Assembly (NCBI RefSeq): GCF_026341515.1
Contig: NZ_JAPEOK010000001.1
Location: 7,068,001 to 7,132,000, forward strand
Reading direction: 5' to 3'
From: Streptomyces sp. NBC_00878
GTDB lineage: Bacteria; Actinomycetota; Actinomycetes; Streptomycetales; Streptomycetaceae
DNA length: 64,000 bases
Shown here: piece after piece, positions 22,166 to 30,681 of the stretch
Position numbering within the stretch: the first letter of the stretch is position 1
Layout of the letters: each line of letters opens with the position of its first letter
Made by a program: the position numbers and the translations under genes
The notes under the pieces: generated by a model
What the model was told of the DNA's origin: nothing
Database searches by the model: none
Seen by the model: the letters and a program-made list of their open reading frames with translations, nothing else

Positions 22166-23182
22166 ATGGGCGCTTTGCGGAGAGAGCCGGGTATGGGCGC
22201 GCACGCCATCGACCACGGTCTCGACGACCTCGCCGTCACGGCGCGGGCGGCGCTGGTGCGCGAGATCGACGCGAGCGGGGCCTGGGCCACGGACCCGGTC
22301 TGGCGGGAGGCCTTCGAGAGCGTCCCGCGTCACCTCTTCGTGCCGTACTACTACGTCGGCGCGCTCGGCGGCGGTTACGAGCGCAGGTGGGGCGAGGACC
22401 CCAGCCCGCGCAGGCGCGAGAACTGGGTGCGCGGCGCGTACGCGGACGCCCCGCTGGCCACCAGGGTGCGTGACGGCGAGCTGCTGTCGTCCAGCAGCCA
22501 GCCGTCCCTGATGGCGAAGATGCTGGCCGAGCTGGAGGTACGGGACGGCGACGCGGTCCTGGAGATCGGTGCGGGCACCGGCTACAACGCGGCCCTGCTC
22601 GCGCACCGGCTGGGCGACGAGCTGGTCACCACGGTCGACCTGGACCCGGAGATCACGGAGTCCGCCCGGCAGCACCTGGCCCTCTCCGGCCACCACCCCG
22701 TCGTCGTCACCGGCGACGGGGCGCGCGGCTGTCCGGAGCGCGCCCCCTTCGACCGGATCATCGTGACCTGCACGCTGAGCTCGATCCCGCGCGCCTGGCT
22801 GGGCCAGTGCGCCCCGGGCGCCCGGATCCTCGCGCCGTTCGCCACCGGCCTCATCGCCCTGCGCGTACGCGACTCCGGGTACGCCGAGGGCCGCTTCCTG
22901 CACACGGCCGCCTACTTCGTGCCCCTGCGCGGAGGCGACCGGCGCGATCCCGAACTCCTGGACACGGACCTGGCGGGGCTGCCGCGGCGCACCCGGAACC
23001 ATGAGCTGTTCCGGTTCCTGCTGACCCTGACGGCCGGCCGCCTCGACCCGCAGGAGGCGTACGGGATCTGGGAGCGCGAGGGGCAGCCGCCGCGCGAGCG
23101 GTACGGGATCACGGTCGGCGGCGGCCGCGTGTGGGCGTGGCTGGACGACCCCGCGGGGCCGTACGCCTGGCCGCTGCCGTGA
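22166..23182 (+). CDS. PCMT-like SAM-dependent methyltransferase
   Basis: 338 residues with the fold of protein-L-isoaspartate O-methyltransferase. The N-terminal helical part reads WREAFESVPRHLFVPYYY. A Ser-Gln motif (SSSSQPSLMAKMLAEL) matches the substrate-loop region of PCMT. SAM motif I is VLEIGAGTGYNAALLA, followed by VTTVDLDPEI (motif II) and DRIIVTCTLSSIP. A C-terminal extension of about 110 residues ends in GGGRVWAWLDDPAGP. Streptomyces holds many such paralogues; some modify ribosomally made peptides and others repair isoaspartate. No peptide precursor or ATP-grasp gene is nearby. RBS CGGGAGGC precedes the ATG. Confidence 0.82.
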   Translation: MGALRREPGMGAHAIDHGLDDLAVTARAALVREIDASGAWATDPVWREAFESVPRHLFVPYYYVGALGGGYERRWGEDPSPRRRENWVRGAYADAPLATRVRDGELLSSSSQPSLMAKMLAELEVRDGDAVLEIGAGTGYNAALLAHRLGDELVTTVDLDPEITESARQHLALSGHHPVVVTGDGARGCPERAPFDRIIVTCTLSSIPRAWLGQCAPGARILAPFATGLIALRVRDSGYAEGRFLHTAAYFVPLRGGDRRDPELLDTDLAGLPRRTRNHELFRFLLTLTAGRLDPQEAYGIWEREGQPPRERYGITVGGGRVWAWLDDPAGPYAWPLP

Positions 23183-23239
23183 GCTCCGCTGGTTGCGCGG
23201 TTCGTCGGCTGCGGGCCGGTGAGGGCTGGGCGCTCCCCC

Positions 23240-23308
23240 ACTCTCGGCTTCTCCCCGACTCTCGGCTTCGCTCGATCGGGGGACCCCCATGAGCGGGGGG
23301 ACCCCCAT
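23240..23308 (+). repeat. Paired short repeats after the methyltransferase gene
   Basis: ACTCTCGGCTTC occurs at 23240-23251 and 23258-23269. GGGGGACCCCCAT, itself a near-perfect palindrome, occurs at 23278-23290 and 23296-23308. A following stretch near 23332-23352 (CAGCCCCGCGCCCCTTACGG) resembles the GC-rich hairpin sequences scattered through Streptomyces intergenic regions. It lies between convergent genes and probably serves as terminator. Confidence 0.55.
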
Positions 23309-23363
23309 CGCGGCGGAGCCGCACATGTCACAGCCCCGCGCCCCTTACGGGGCCTGGTTCTGT

Positions 23364-24740
23364 CTAACCCCGTCGGACCGTGATCGTCGTCCACGCCCCC
23401 ACGTGCACCCGGTCGCCGTCCTGCAGCGGTACGGGGACGAAGGGCTGGATGGGCTCCTCGGCGCCGTTGACCGTGGTGCCGTTCGTGGAGTTCTGGTCGA
23501 CGACCGCCCAGCTGCCGTCGGGCTGCTGGACGAGGACCGCGTGCTGGTGCGAGACGCCCGGGTCCTCCGGCGGTACCGCCAGGTCGATGTCCGGGGACTC
23601 GCCCGTGGAGTGACGGCGGCGGCCGATGGTGATCTGGTTGCCGGTGAGCGGGCGCTGCTGCTCGGGCGAGTAGGCGGGCAGGTTCAGGCCCGCTGCCTCC
23701 GGGCCCGAGCGCTGCATCATCGCCATGAAGTACTCACGGTCGGGTCCGATCGTGATGTTCCACGACAGCGGTTGCTGTTGCTGTTGTTGCTGGTAGCCGG
23801 GGGGTGCCTGGGTCGAGCCGGGCTGCGGGTAGCCGTAGCCGCCGTCCTGGCCGGGAGGGCCGCCGTGACCGCCGGGGCCACCGGGCGCACCGGTCGACGG
23901 GGGCGGGAGCACCCAGTCGTCCTCGCCGCCGCCGAAGGACGGCCCGCCGGGGCCCTGAGGGTGCCCGGTCTCCTGCGGGTATCCGGGCGGAGCGGGCGGA
24001 CCGGACTGCTGGTATCCCTGCGGAGCACCGGGACCACCGGGGCCGGGAGGGCCGCCGGGACCCGGGTATCCACCGAGGCCGTTCTGGCCGCCGGGGCCAC
24101 CCTGTCCGCCGGGTCCGCCGGGACCGGGGTATCCACCAGGTCCGCCAGGTCCACCGGGTCCCGTGCCGCCAGGCCCGGGAGGCGGCGGTACCGGTCGCGA
24201 CGGGTCACCGGGGAAGCCCGAGGGGTTCTCGCCGTACGGCGGGATCGGCTCGGCGGGCCGGTTCATCTGCGAGGGGCGCGAGCCCTGGTAGTCGTACCCG
24301 CCGGGGCCGCCACCGGGCTGTCCGGGCGGCTGCTGCTGGAACTGCAGCGCCGGGTTCTGTCCACCAGGACCTGGACCTGGACCTGGACCAGGATTGAAGC
24401 CGCCGCCGGGCCCCGGAGGACGCGGCGCGGCCGGGGTGTACGAGGTCGCGGTGTTCGTCAGGAAGTTCCACCGGCACTCCTCGCAGAACGGTGCCCCGCC
24501 CTCACGCGGGGTACGGCACTGCGGGCAGAGCTCGGCCGAGGGCGCCGGGTCGGGCACCGCGGACAGGTGGGGGCGGCCGCCCTGGCCGGGCGGCGGCGGA
24601 GAACCGGGCGGCGGATAGCCGTAACCGGCCGCCGGGGGCGGCGGTGGAGGTGGCGGGGGCACGGCACCGGCCATGCGGTGACCGCAGACCTCGCACCAGT
24701 CGTCGGAACCCGACTGGTGTCCGTTCGGGCAGGTCGGCAT
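23364..24740 (-). CDS. Zinc-ribbon/FHA-domain protein
   Basis: 458 residues, last gene of the PknG-type operon. The N-terminus has two zinc-ribbon-like motifs (CPNGH...CEVCGHRM, residues about 4-22, and CPQCRTPREGGAPFCEECRW near 75-95). A long Pro/Gly/Gln region (GGPG and GYP repeats, about 100-360) follows. The C-terminal 95 residues are an FHA domain: ITIGRRRHSTGESPDIDLAV, then SHQHAVLV and NSTNGTTVNG hold the phosphothreonine-binding Arg, Ser and Asn. FHA domains read phosphothreonines made by Ser/Thr kinases, so it is the natural reader for the kinase encoded upstream. It is much longer than GarA/OdhI and lacks their N-terminal ETTS-type site. The start is ATG 24740, where the Cys motif begins. 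Confidence 0.85.
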   Translation of the reverse strand: MPTCPNGHQSGSDDWCEVCGHRMAGAVPPPPPPPPPAAGYGYPPPGSPPPPGQGGRPHLSAVPDPAPSAELCPQCRTPREGGAPFCEECRWNFLTNTATSYTPAAPRPPGPGGGFNPGPGPGPGPGGQNPALQFQQQPPGQPGGGPGGYDYQGSRPSQMNRPAEPIPPYGENPSGFPGDPSRPVPPPPGPGGTGPGGPGGPGGYPGPGGPGGQGGPGGQNGLGGYPGPGGPPGPGGPGAPQGYQQSGPPAPPGYPQETGHPQGPGGPSFGGGEDDWVLPPPSTGAPGGPGGHGGPPGQDGGYGYPQPGSTQAPPGYQQQQQQQPLSWNITIGPDREYFMAMMQRSGPEAAGLNLPAYSPEQQRPLTGNQITIGRRRHSTGESPDIDLAVPPEDPGVSHQHAVLVQQPDGSWAVVDQNSTNGTTVNGAEEPIQPFVPVPLQDGDRVHVGAWTTITVRRG

Positions 24741-24807
24741 GTCGGCGCTTCCCCCTCTCCTGTTCCGGCCCACGAAGGACCGCAATGCGTGCAAACCGCT
24801 TGCGTAC

Positions 24808-24863
24808 TGCTGGTTACTGCCTGCTGGTTATTGTCTGTTGGCTACTGCCTGTTGGTCGCTGTT
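24808..24863 (+). repeat. Four 14-bp tandem repeats before the FHA gene
   Basis: TGCTGGTTACTGCC (24808-24821), TGCTGGTTATTGTC, TGTTGGCTACTGCC and TGTTGGTCGCTGTT follow each other without a gap. They lie in the 159-base gap between the VWA gene and the FHA gene (both minus strand) and are markedly richer in A/T than the surroundings. They may be iterated protein-binding sites for an internal promoter, or a slippage product. Confidence 0.7.
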
Positions 24864-24899
24864 TGCTCGCAACCGTGTGCGTACCGCTCTGCTTCGTTT

Positions 24900-26246
24900 C
24901 TACTTCTTTACACGAACAGTCTTTGTGGACCGTGTCTCGAGAGTCATCTCATCGGCCTCCGCGACCTTCGCCTTCAATCGCACAGTACCTGCCGCGGCGT
25001 CGACCACGTCCACCACCTTCGAAAGCAGTTTCGCCGTATCCGCGTTTCCGGAAGCGCTGGCGAGCTGAACGGCACGTCCCAGCTTGGCCGTTGCCCCGTC
25101 GATATCCCCAGCTTTGCGGGCATCCAGTCCTTGTTGGATGACTTGTGCCAGTTCCGCCTGACCCGTGTAGTGCGCGACCTGCGGATTGATCGACGTGGAC
25201 GCCGCCATGTCATCGGTCCACACGGCCCGTACGAGTCCCTGGGCGCCCAGGGACTGGGCGGTGCCGTCGCCCTGCGGGATCACCAGGGAGACGCGGGCGG
25301 CCAGCATCTCCTGGCCGAGGTCGGCCTCGGGGACCTCGACGCACACGTGGTAGTCACGGGACTCGTCTCCCCAGGAACCGGTGGGGTAGTCCCCGGCGCG
25401 CGGGCCCGCCTCCGTGCGGCGGCCGGTCAGCTCCTCGACCGTGGGCGCGACCTGTTTCACGAACTTGATCGACGTGCCGACCGGGGTCCACAGCCGCAGC
25501 GCGACGTCCGCGACCTCCTTGCCCATCGCCGTCTCCATCATCTGCGTGAAGTCGGCGGACAGGCCCGCCGGGTCGGCGACGATGTCGGCGGTGCCGAGCA
25601 GCGCGGACGCGATCTGGGTGACCTCCTTGACCTCCCAGTCCGTGCCGACGCCCCGCGCGTCGGCGGTGAACCGGCCCGCGCAGGCGTCCAGCGCGGCCTT
25701 GAGGTCCTCGGCCGACTCGTGTTCGTTGCGGCCGTCGGTGAGCACGATGCCGTGCCGGATGGCGACGTCCGCCGAGGACAGCAGCCGGTCGGCCAGCCGC
25801 AGCCAGGTGCCGATCGCCGTGCCGCCGCCCGCGCTCAGCTTACGCAGCGCCTGCTTGGCCTGCTCACGGGTCTGCGCGTCGGCGACGGCGAGCCGGCCAC
25901 CGCCCGGATAGACCTCCTTGGCCACATGCGTCCCGCCGATCACCGCGAAGTGCACCCCGTCGCGTACGGCGTCGATCGCGGCGGCCGTCGCGTCCCGGGC
26001 GCCCCGCATCTTCGTCGGCGGGTAGTCCATGGACCCCGAACAGTCGACCATGATCGCCACGGCCGCGTCCGGGCCCTGACCGGGCGTGTAGAGGTGGGGT
26101 GCCGCGGCGGCACTGCCCACCGTGCCGCCGCCGGTCGAGGTCACCGTGACGATCGCGCTGACCTCGCGGCCGCCCTCGGGCAGGTACTCGTTCTGGTACA
26201 CGTCCACCGAGAACTGCGGCACGTTCGACTTCGAGAAATTGGCCAT
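24900..26246 (-). CDS. VWA-domain protein (TerY-like) of the PknG operon
   Basis: 448 residues. A von Willebrand A domain starts after about 60 residues. The MIDAS motif DCSGS has its Asp at position 68, with TAIG and LTDGRNEH supplying the other metal ligands. The N-terminus (VDVYQNEYLPEGGREVSAIVT) and the beta-rich segment after the VWA fold resemble the VWA proteins that travel with PP2C phosphatases and Ser/Thr kinases in actinobacteria. A helical segment (AELAQVIQQGLDARKAGDIDGATAKLG) near the end is TPR-like. RBS GGGGGAGCAG precedes ATG 26246. VWA proteins usually bridge partners by Mg-dependent binding; here a role as output or scaffold of the kinase is inferred from context. Confidence 0.85.
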   Translation of the reverse strand: MANFSKSNVPQFSVDVYQNEYLPEGGREVSAIVTVTSTGGGTVGSAAAAPHLYTPGQGPDAAVAIMVDCSGSMDYPPTKMRGARDATAAAIDAVRDGVHFAVIGGTHVAKEVYPGGGRLAVADAQTREQAKQALRKLSAGGGTAIGTWLRLADRLLSSADVAIRHGIVLTDGRNEHESAEDLKAALDACAGRFTADARGVGTDWEVKEVTQIASALLGTADIVADPAGLSADFTQMMETAMGKEVADVALRLWTPVGTSIKFVKQVAPTVEELTGRRTEAGPRAGDYPTGSWGDESRDYHVCVEVPEADLGQEMLAARVSLVIPQGDGTAQSLGAQGLVRAVWTDDMAASTSINPQVAHYTGQAELAQVIQQGLDARKAGDIDGATAKLGRAVQLASASGNADTAKLLSKVVDVVDAAAGTVRLKAKVAEADEMTLETRSTKTVRVKK

Positions 26247-26385
26247 GCCTTCTCTGCTCCCCCTCAGGACTCCCACAAGGCGTGGGTGATGTCGGTAGAC
26301 GGACCGGTCCCCTCCGGTCCTGGCCGTGCCGAGGCCGGTGACGATGCCGGTAGCGATGTCGATGTCGTTTCGTACCGCTTCGGCC

Positions 26386-27867
26386 TCAGGCCGATCCTGC
26401 CCCCTGCGACGGCGCGGGGAACGGCAGGACGGCCACTGTTACGTTGTCGTGGCCCCCGCCGTCCAGGGCGTGACCCACCAGGACCTGGGCGCTGTGCAGT
26501 GGCCGGTCCGCGGCGTCGGGCGGGACGACCTCGGCCATCTCCTCGGCCGCCTCCGCGTAGTTCCACAGTCCGTCGGTGCACACCACCACTACACCCGGCC
26601 GGTCCGGCTTGAAGGAAGCGGTGTGCGGCTCCAGTTCGTACGCGTCCGCCCCGAGCCAGCCCGTGATGGCGTGGGCGCGCTGGTCCGCGTACGCCTCCGC
26701 CTCGTTCATCAGGCCCGCGGCGACCATCTGGGCGGCCCAGGAGTCGTCCTCGGTGAGCCGGGCCGGGGGAGACGTCCGGTCCACGGGCACCCAGTAGACG
26801 CGGCTGTCGCCGACCCAGCCGACGATCAGCAGGCTGGGGGTGACGATGGCGCCGACGAGCGTGCAGGCCGGCGCGTTCACATGCGGCTGGTGCTCGTGGG
26901 CCTCAGTGACGCGGTCCGCGAGGGAGTTGACGGCATCCGAGGCCGCGAGGATCGCGTCGTGCATGGCCTGCTGCGGGTGCGTGCCGAGCGGCAGGGCCGC
27001 CAGGAGGGACTCGTTGGCCGCGCGGGAGGCGGCCAGCGAGGCCTCGTCGGGACGGGTCGCCGAGGACACGCCGTCGCAGACGATCGCGAGGACCGCGGGC
27101 GAACCGTCGGACAGCGCGGTCGAGGACACGGTGAACGCGTCCTCGTTGCGGTGGTGGCGCAGACCCCGGTCGCTGACCGCGGCCACCGCGCTCAGCTCCT
27201 GCTCCATGTGGTCGCGTTCGCGCGGCTGCGCGTGCCCGCAGTTCTCGCAGTAGCCGTCCCGGTCGACCTGGCCGGCGCGGCAGGCCACACAGACCTTTGT
27301 GCCCGCGGCGGGCGTCGCGAGATCGGCCGTCCGCGGATCGGCGGGCGGCGCCTCGGGCGGCAGCGGTGCGGCGAGCGGGTACTCGTCCGGTTCCGCGGAC
27401 GCCTGCGCGGACGTTTGGGCGGACGTCTGCGCGGGCGTTTGGGCTGCCGTCTGCGCTGCCGCCTGTGCGGCGGGCCCCGGCGGCTGCGTGGGGGACGGCA
27501 ACGGCGGTGCCGCGGGGGACGGCGGTGGTGGTGCGGCGGGCGGCGACGACGGCTGCGGCTGCGCGCGCCGGTCGAACCGTACGCCGGGGCTGTCGGAGCC
27601 GTCCGACTCGCGGCCGTCGATGTCCGTCGGCAGGACCACGGGCGCGGGTGTGTCCGAGGTGTCCACCTCCGGGGCGACCGGCCAGTCCACGGACGCCGCG
27701 GCCGCGGGGGGCCGGGACGTCGCGCCGTTCATGGCGACCGTGGGGTTGTCGTCCGGCGGCGCGGGTACGGCCGACAGGTCGTACCCGCACGCACCGCAGA
27801 AACGGTCCCCCGACTCCAGCGGCTCCTCGCAGCTGGGGCAGGCGGCCAGTTGGGGCATCTGCGACAT
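26386..27867 (-). CDS. PP2C-type Ser/Thr phosphatase with zinc ribbons
   Basis: 493 residues. Zinc ribbon 1 is CPSCEEPLESGDRFCGACG (about 10-30). A Pro/Ala/Gln linker holds a degenerate AQTSAQT repeat (about 120-155). Zinc ribbon 2 (CVACRAGQVDRDGYCENCGH) starts at C193. The PP2C domain (225-490) follows with SDRGLRHHRNEDAF, VCDGVSS, GWVGDSRVYW, TEDDSW, VVVCTDGLWNY and GGHDNVTVAVL, the full set of metal-binding aspartates. The residues NPTVAMNGATS in the linker may be a phosphorylation target. The gene begins three bases after the kinase stop; ATG 27867 is preferred to the TTG just before it. It should reverse the phosphorylation made by the PknG-like kinase. Confidence 0.92.
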   Translation of the reverse strand: MSQMPQLAACPSCEEPLESGDRFCGACGYDLSAVPAPPDDNPTVAMNGATSRPPAAAASVDWPVAPEVDTSDTPAPVVLPTDIDGRESDGSDSPGVRFDRRAQPQPSSPPAAPPPPSPAAPPLPSPTQPPGPAAQAAAQTAAQTPAQTSAQTSAQASAEPDEYPLAAPLPPEAPPADPRTADLATPAAGTKVCVACRAGQVDRDGYCENCGHAQPRERDHMEQELSAVAAVSDRGLRHHRNEDAFTVSSTALSDGSPAVLAIVCDGVSSATRPDEASLAASRAANESLLAALPLGTHPQQAMHDAILAASDAVNSLADRVTEAHEHQPHVNAPACTLVGAIVTPSLLIVGWVGDSRVYWVPVDRTSPPARLTEDDSWAAQMVAAGLMNEAEAYADQRAHAITGWLGADAYELEPHTASFKPDRPGVVVVCTDGLWNYAEAAEEMAEVVPPDAADRPLHSAQVLVGHALDGGGHDNVTVAVLPFPAPSQGAGSA

Positions 27868-27870
27868 CAA

Positions 27871-30669
27871 TTACACCCACGTCCGGGGGCGGTAGCGGTT
27901 GGCGCGCTCCACCAGATCGATCCTCTCCTCGCCACGCTGGGCGAGCCGGGCCAGTGTCCGGTACGAGCGCTCCAGACCGAAGCGCAGGCCCCGCTCGTCC
28001 AGGTCACTGCCGAGCAGTACGGTCCGCGCCCCGGTGTTGGGCGGGGCGGAACCCTGGCTACCGGAGAGTACCCAGTCCAGGGCGCAGCCGAGGACCTCTG
28101 TGGACAACTGCTCCCGGCGCACCGCGTCCAGACCGTACCCGTCCAGTGCCTCGACCTGGGCGGCTGCCGAGGTCAGGTCGTCCAGGAAAGGGGTGTCGGG
28201 AACTCCCGCACCGGGCAGCCCCGGCCCGCCAGGTGCACCCGGTGTGCCCGGTGTGCCCAGTGCTCCGGGAGGAGGCGGGGTCGGGGCCGTCCCGGCCAGC
28301 CGCTGCCGAAGCCGCGCCCGTACGGCGGCGACCCGGGCCGCCGTGTAGTGGATCGACGCCTCCGGCACCGACTCCAGCGTCCGTACGGAGCCACGGCGGT
28401 CGCCCGCCGCCAGCTGGACGCGGGCCAGGCCGAACGCGGAGCTCACATAGCTCGGGTCGGTGGTCCACACCAGGCGGTAGTACTCGGCGGCGTTGTCCAA
28501 CTGCCCGAGGACCTCCGCGCACAGGCCGAGGGCCAGCTTGGGAGCGGGCTCACCGGGGAACGCGTCGTAGATCGCGTCGAAGGACACCGCCGCGACCTCG
28601 TGGTCCCCGGTCGCGAGCGCCGCCACGCCCCGGTACCAGACCACCCGCCAGTCGTCGGGATGGTCTGCCTCCAGGGCTTCGAGTGTCCTGGTGGCGTGGT
28701 CGAGTTCGCCCATCTCCAGGCGCGCCCGCAGCTCGCGCAGCCGCAGCTCCAGGGAACCGGTGGGCGCCGCGTGCAGCGCGGTGATCAGCTCGGCCGGCGC
28801 GGACGCCATGAGCCCGGCCAGGAACCCGGCGTTCGGGTCGCCCGGGTCCACCCGCGGCACCGGCAGCGCCAGGGCCGCGGCGGCCGTGTTCAGCGGCTTG
28901 ACGAGGGAAGCCGGAGAGGCGGGAGGGGCCGGAAACGCGGGAGGGGCCGGAAAGGCGGGAGGCAGCGCGGAGGCCGACGGGAGGGCCGCCGGTATGCCGT
29001 TCACCCCGGCGGTCCCGCTCGTACCACTCGTACCGTCCGTCGCGTTCGTACCGCCCGTCCCGTTCGTCCCGGCCGTCAGCGCGGGTGCGCCCTTCTTCCC
29101 CCGTACGGGATCGGTCCGCAGCCCCAGCCGCGACACCTGGCCGTCCAGTCTGCCGAACAACTCCGTGTCCGTGACCTTCAGTTCGGATCCGAACAGCGTG
29201 GACAGCGCGGGCCGGGCGCGGCCCGTCTGTACGGAGACGACCTCGCGCAGCACACCCGTGAGCTGCTCGGCCATCTCCTGTGCGGAGGCGAACCGGCGGG
29301 CCGGGTCGGGGTCGGTCGCGCGCACGAGGAGCCGGTAGAAGGACTCGTACGTGCGGAAGACCTCGATGTGGTCGGGGTCGGGCAGGGAGTCCACGAAGAC
29401 GTTCGTGTAGCCCTGGAAGTCGAAGGTCAGGACCGCCAGTGTGCGGGCGACCGTGTAGAGGTCCGAGGCGACCGACGGGCCGACGTCGGCGACCTCCGGC
29501 GCCTGGTAGCCGACCGTGCCGTAGATGGCCGACTCGTCGTCGTCCATCCTGCGCACCGCGCCCATGTCGATCAGCTTGAGCTGGTCCTCGGTCTGTATCG
29601 CGTTGTCGACCTTGAAGTCGCAGTACAGGAGGTTGCGGCTGTGCAGATGGCCGAGGGCTTCGAGCGCCTCGATGCCGTACGCGCAGGCCTGCTCCACCGG
29701 CAGCGGGTCGCGCTTTCCGGCCGCGGTGCGGCGGCCGTTGGCGATCTCCTTGAGGGACTTGCCGCCGACATACTCCATGACGATGTACCCGTCCAGCGAA
29801 CCCGTGCGCTGGTCGAGGTGCTCCACGAAGTTGTAGATCCGCACGATGTTGGCGTGCTCGATCTCGGCGAGGAAGCGGCGCTCGGAGATCGCGGCCTCCA
29901 TCGCGTCCTGGTCGCCCGTGTCGAGGAGGCCCTTGAGGACCACCCAGCGGTCGGACACCGCGCGGTCGACGGCGAGATAGACCCAGCCGAGCCCGCCGTG
30001 CGCGAGGCAGCCCACGACCTCGTACTGGCCGTGCACGATGTCGCCGGTCTGCAGCTTCGGCACGAACGAGTACGGGTGGCCGCACTTGGTGCAGAACCCC
30101 TCCGTACGGCCCGGCCGCTCGCCGCGTGAACGCCCCACCGGCGCACCGCAGTCGGAGCGCGAGCAGAACCGCTTGCGCTCGGGGACCTCGGGGTTCTCCT
30201 GGATCATCGCGCGCGGGTCGGGCCGCGGTACGTCCGGGACCTCCACCAGGCCGACGCCGAGCCGGCCGCGCCCCGAGGACCCGGCGGTCGAGCCGGAGCT
30301 GCGCACCGACACCGAGCGGCCCGTGGTCCGGCCCGACACGGAGCGCGAGAGACGGCCCGACACCGAGCGCCGCGACTGGGAGGACCGCGACGAGGCACGG
30401 GAGGAGGCGCGGGAGCTGGAGCGCGAACTCGCGCTGCCCGAGCCCCGCGAACCGCTCCTGCCGCCCCCGGTGATCCCGGTCGGCGGGGAGCTCACCATGC
30501 CTCCCCCGGAGGAGGGACCCCCGGACGAGACGACCGGGGCCAGACCGCAGGTGTCGCAGTACAGTTCACCGCCGCCCATGTCCTCGTACGACCCGGAGCA
30601 GCCGGGCCGTTGGCACGGTCGCTGCTGACTCGGCTCACTCGCTTCGGTGTTGACGTTCTGCTGACTCAT
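27871..30669 (-). CDS. PknG-like Ser/Thr protein kinase
   Basis: 932 residues in PknG order. First come Cys motifs C19-C24/C38-C41, then an Arg/Ser-rich linker (about 75-140) and a second Cys set (FCSRSDCG at 169-174, CTKCGHPY) equal to the rubredoxin-like domain of PknG. The kinase domain starts with AHGGLGWVYLA near 223. The catalytic loop is YCDFKVDN with D351 and the metal site IDMG with D368, both PknG-type variants of HRD and DFG. The C-terminal 370 residues are TPR helices (AELITALHAAPTGSLELRLRE, VAAVSFDAIYDAFPGE). Mycobacterial PknG phosphorylates GarA and controls glutamate metabolism in response to GlnH/GlnX. Homologues of both lie upstream in this operon. It is longer than mycobacterial PknG by the extra Cys motif and the linkers. 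Confidence 0.92.
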   Translation of the reverse strand: MSQQNVNTEASEPSQQRPCQRPGCSGSYEDMGGGELYCDTCGLAPVVSSGGPSSGGGMVSSPPTGITGGGRSGSRGSGSASSRSSSRASSRASSRSSQSRRSVSGRLSRSVSGRTTGRSVSVRSSGSTAGSSGRGRLGVGLVEVPDVPRPDPRAMIQENPEVPERKRFCSRSDCGAPVGRSRGERPGRTEGFCTKCGHPYSFVPKLQTGDIVHGQYEVVGCLAHGGLGWVYLAVDRAVSDRWVVLKGLLDTGDQDAMEAAISERRFLAEIEHANIVRIYNFVEHLDQRTGSLDGYIVMEYVGGKSLKEIANGRRTAAGKRDPLPVEQACAYGIEALEALGHLHSRNLLYCDFKVDNAIQTEDQLKLIDMGAVRRMDDDESAIYGTVGYQAPEVADVGPSVASDLYTVARTLAVLTFDFQGYTNVFVDSLPDPDHIEVFRTYESFYRLLVRATDPDPARRFASAQEMAEQLTGVLREVVSVQTGRARPALSTLFGSELKVTDTELFGRLDGQVSRLGLRTDPVRGKKGAPALTAGTNGTGGTNATDGTSGTSGTAGVNGIPAALPSASALPPAFPAPPAFPAPPASPASLVKPLNTAAAALALPVPRVDPGDPNAGFLAGLMASAPAELITALHAAPTGSLELRLRELRARLEMGELDHATRTLEALEADHPDDWRVVWYRGVAALATGDHEVAAVSFDAIYDAFPGEPAPKLALGLCAEVLGQLDNAAEYYRLVWTTDPSYVSSAFGLARVQLAAGDRRGSVRTLESVPEASIHYTAARVAAVRARLRQRLAGTAPTPPPPGALGTPGTPGAPGGPGLPGAGVPDTPFLDDLTSAAAQVEALDGYGLDAVRREQLSTEVLGCALDWVLSGSQGSAPPNTGARTVLLGSDLDERGLRFGLERSYRTLARLAQRGEERIDLVERANRYRPRTWV

Positions 30670-30681
30670 GCCGTATCCCCC

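Noticed and set aside
23289..26612. Open frame of about 1,100 codons on the plus strand across the FHA and VWA genes
   Set aside because: Shadow of the reverse-strand Pro/Gly-rich coding sequence.
26326..30129. Open frame of over 1,200 codons on the plus strand opposite the phosphatase and kinase genes
   Set aside because: Arg/Gly-rich shadow of the real minus-strand genes, without domains or a start context.
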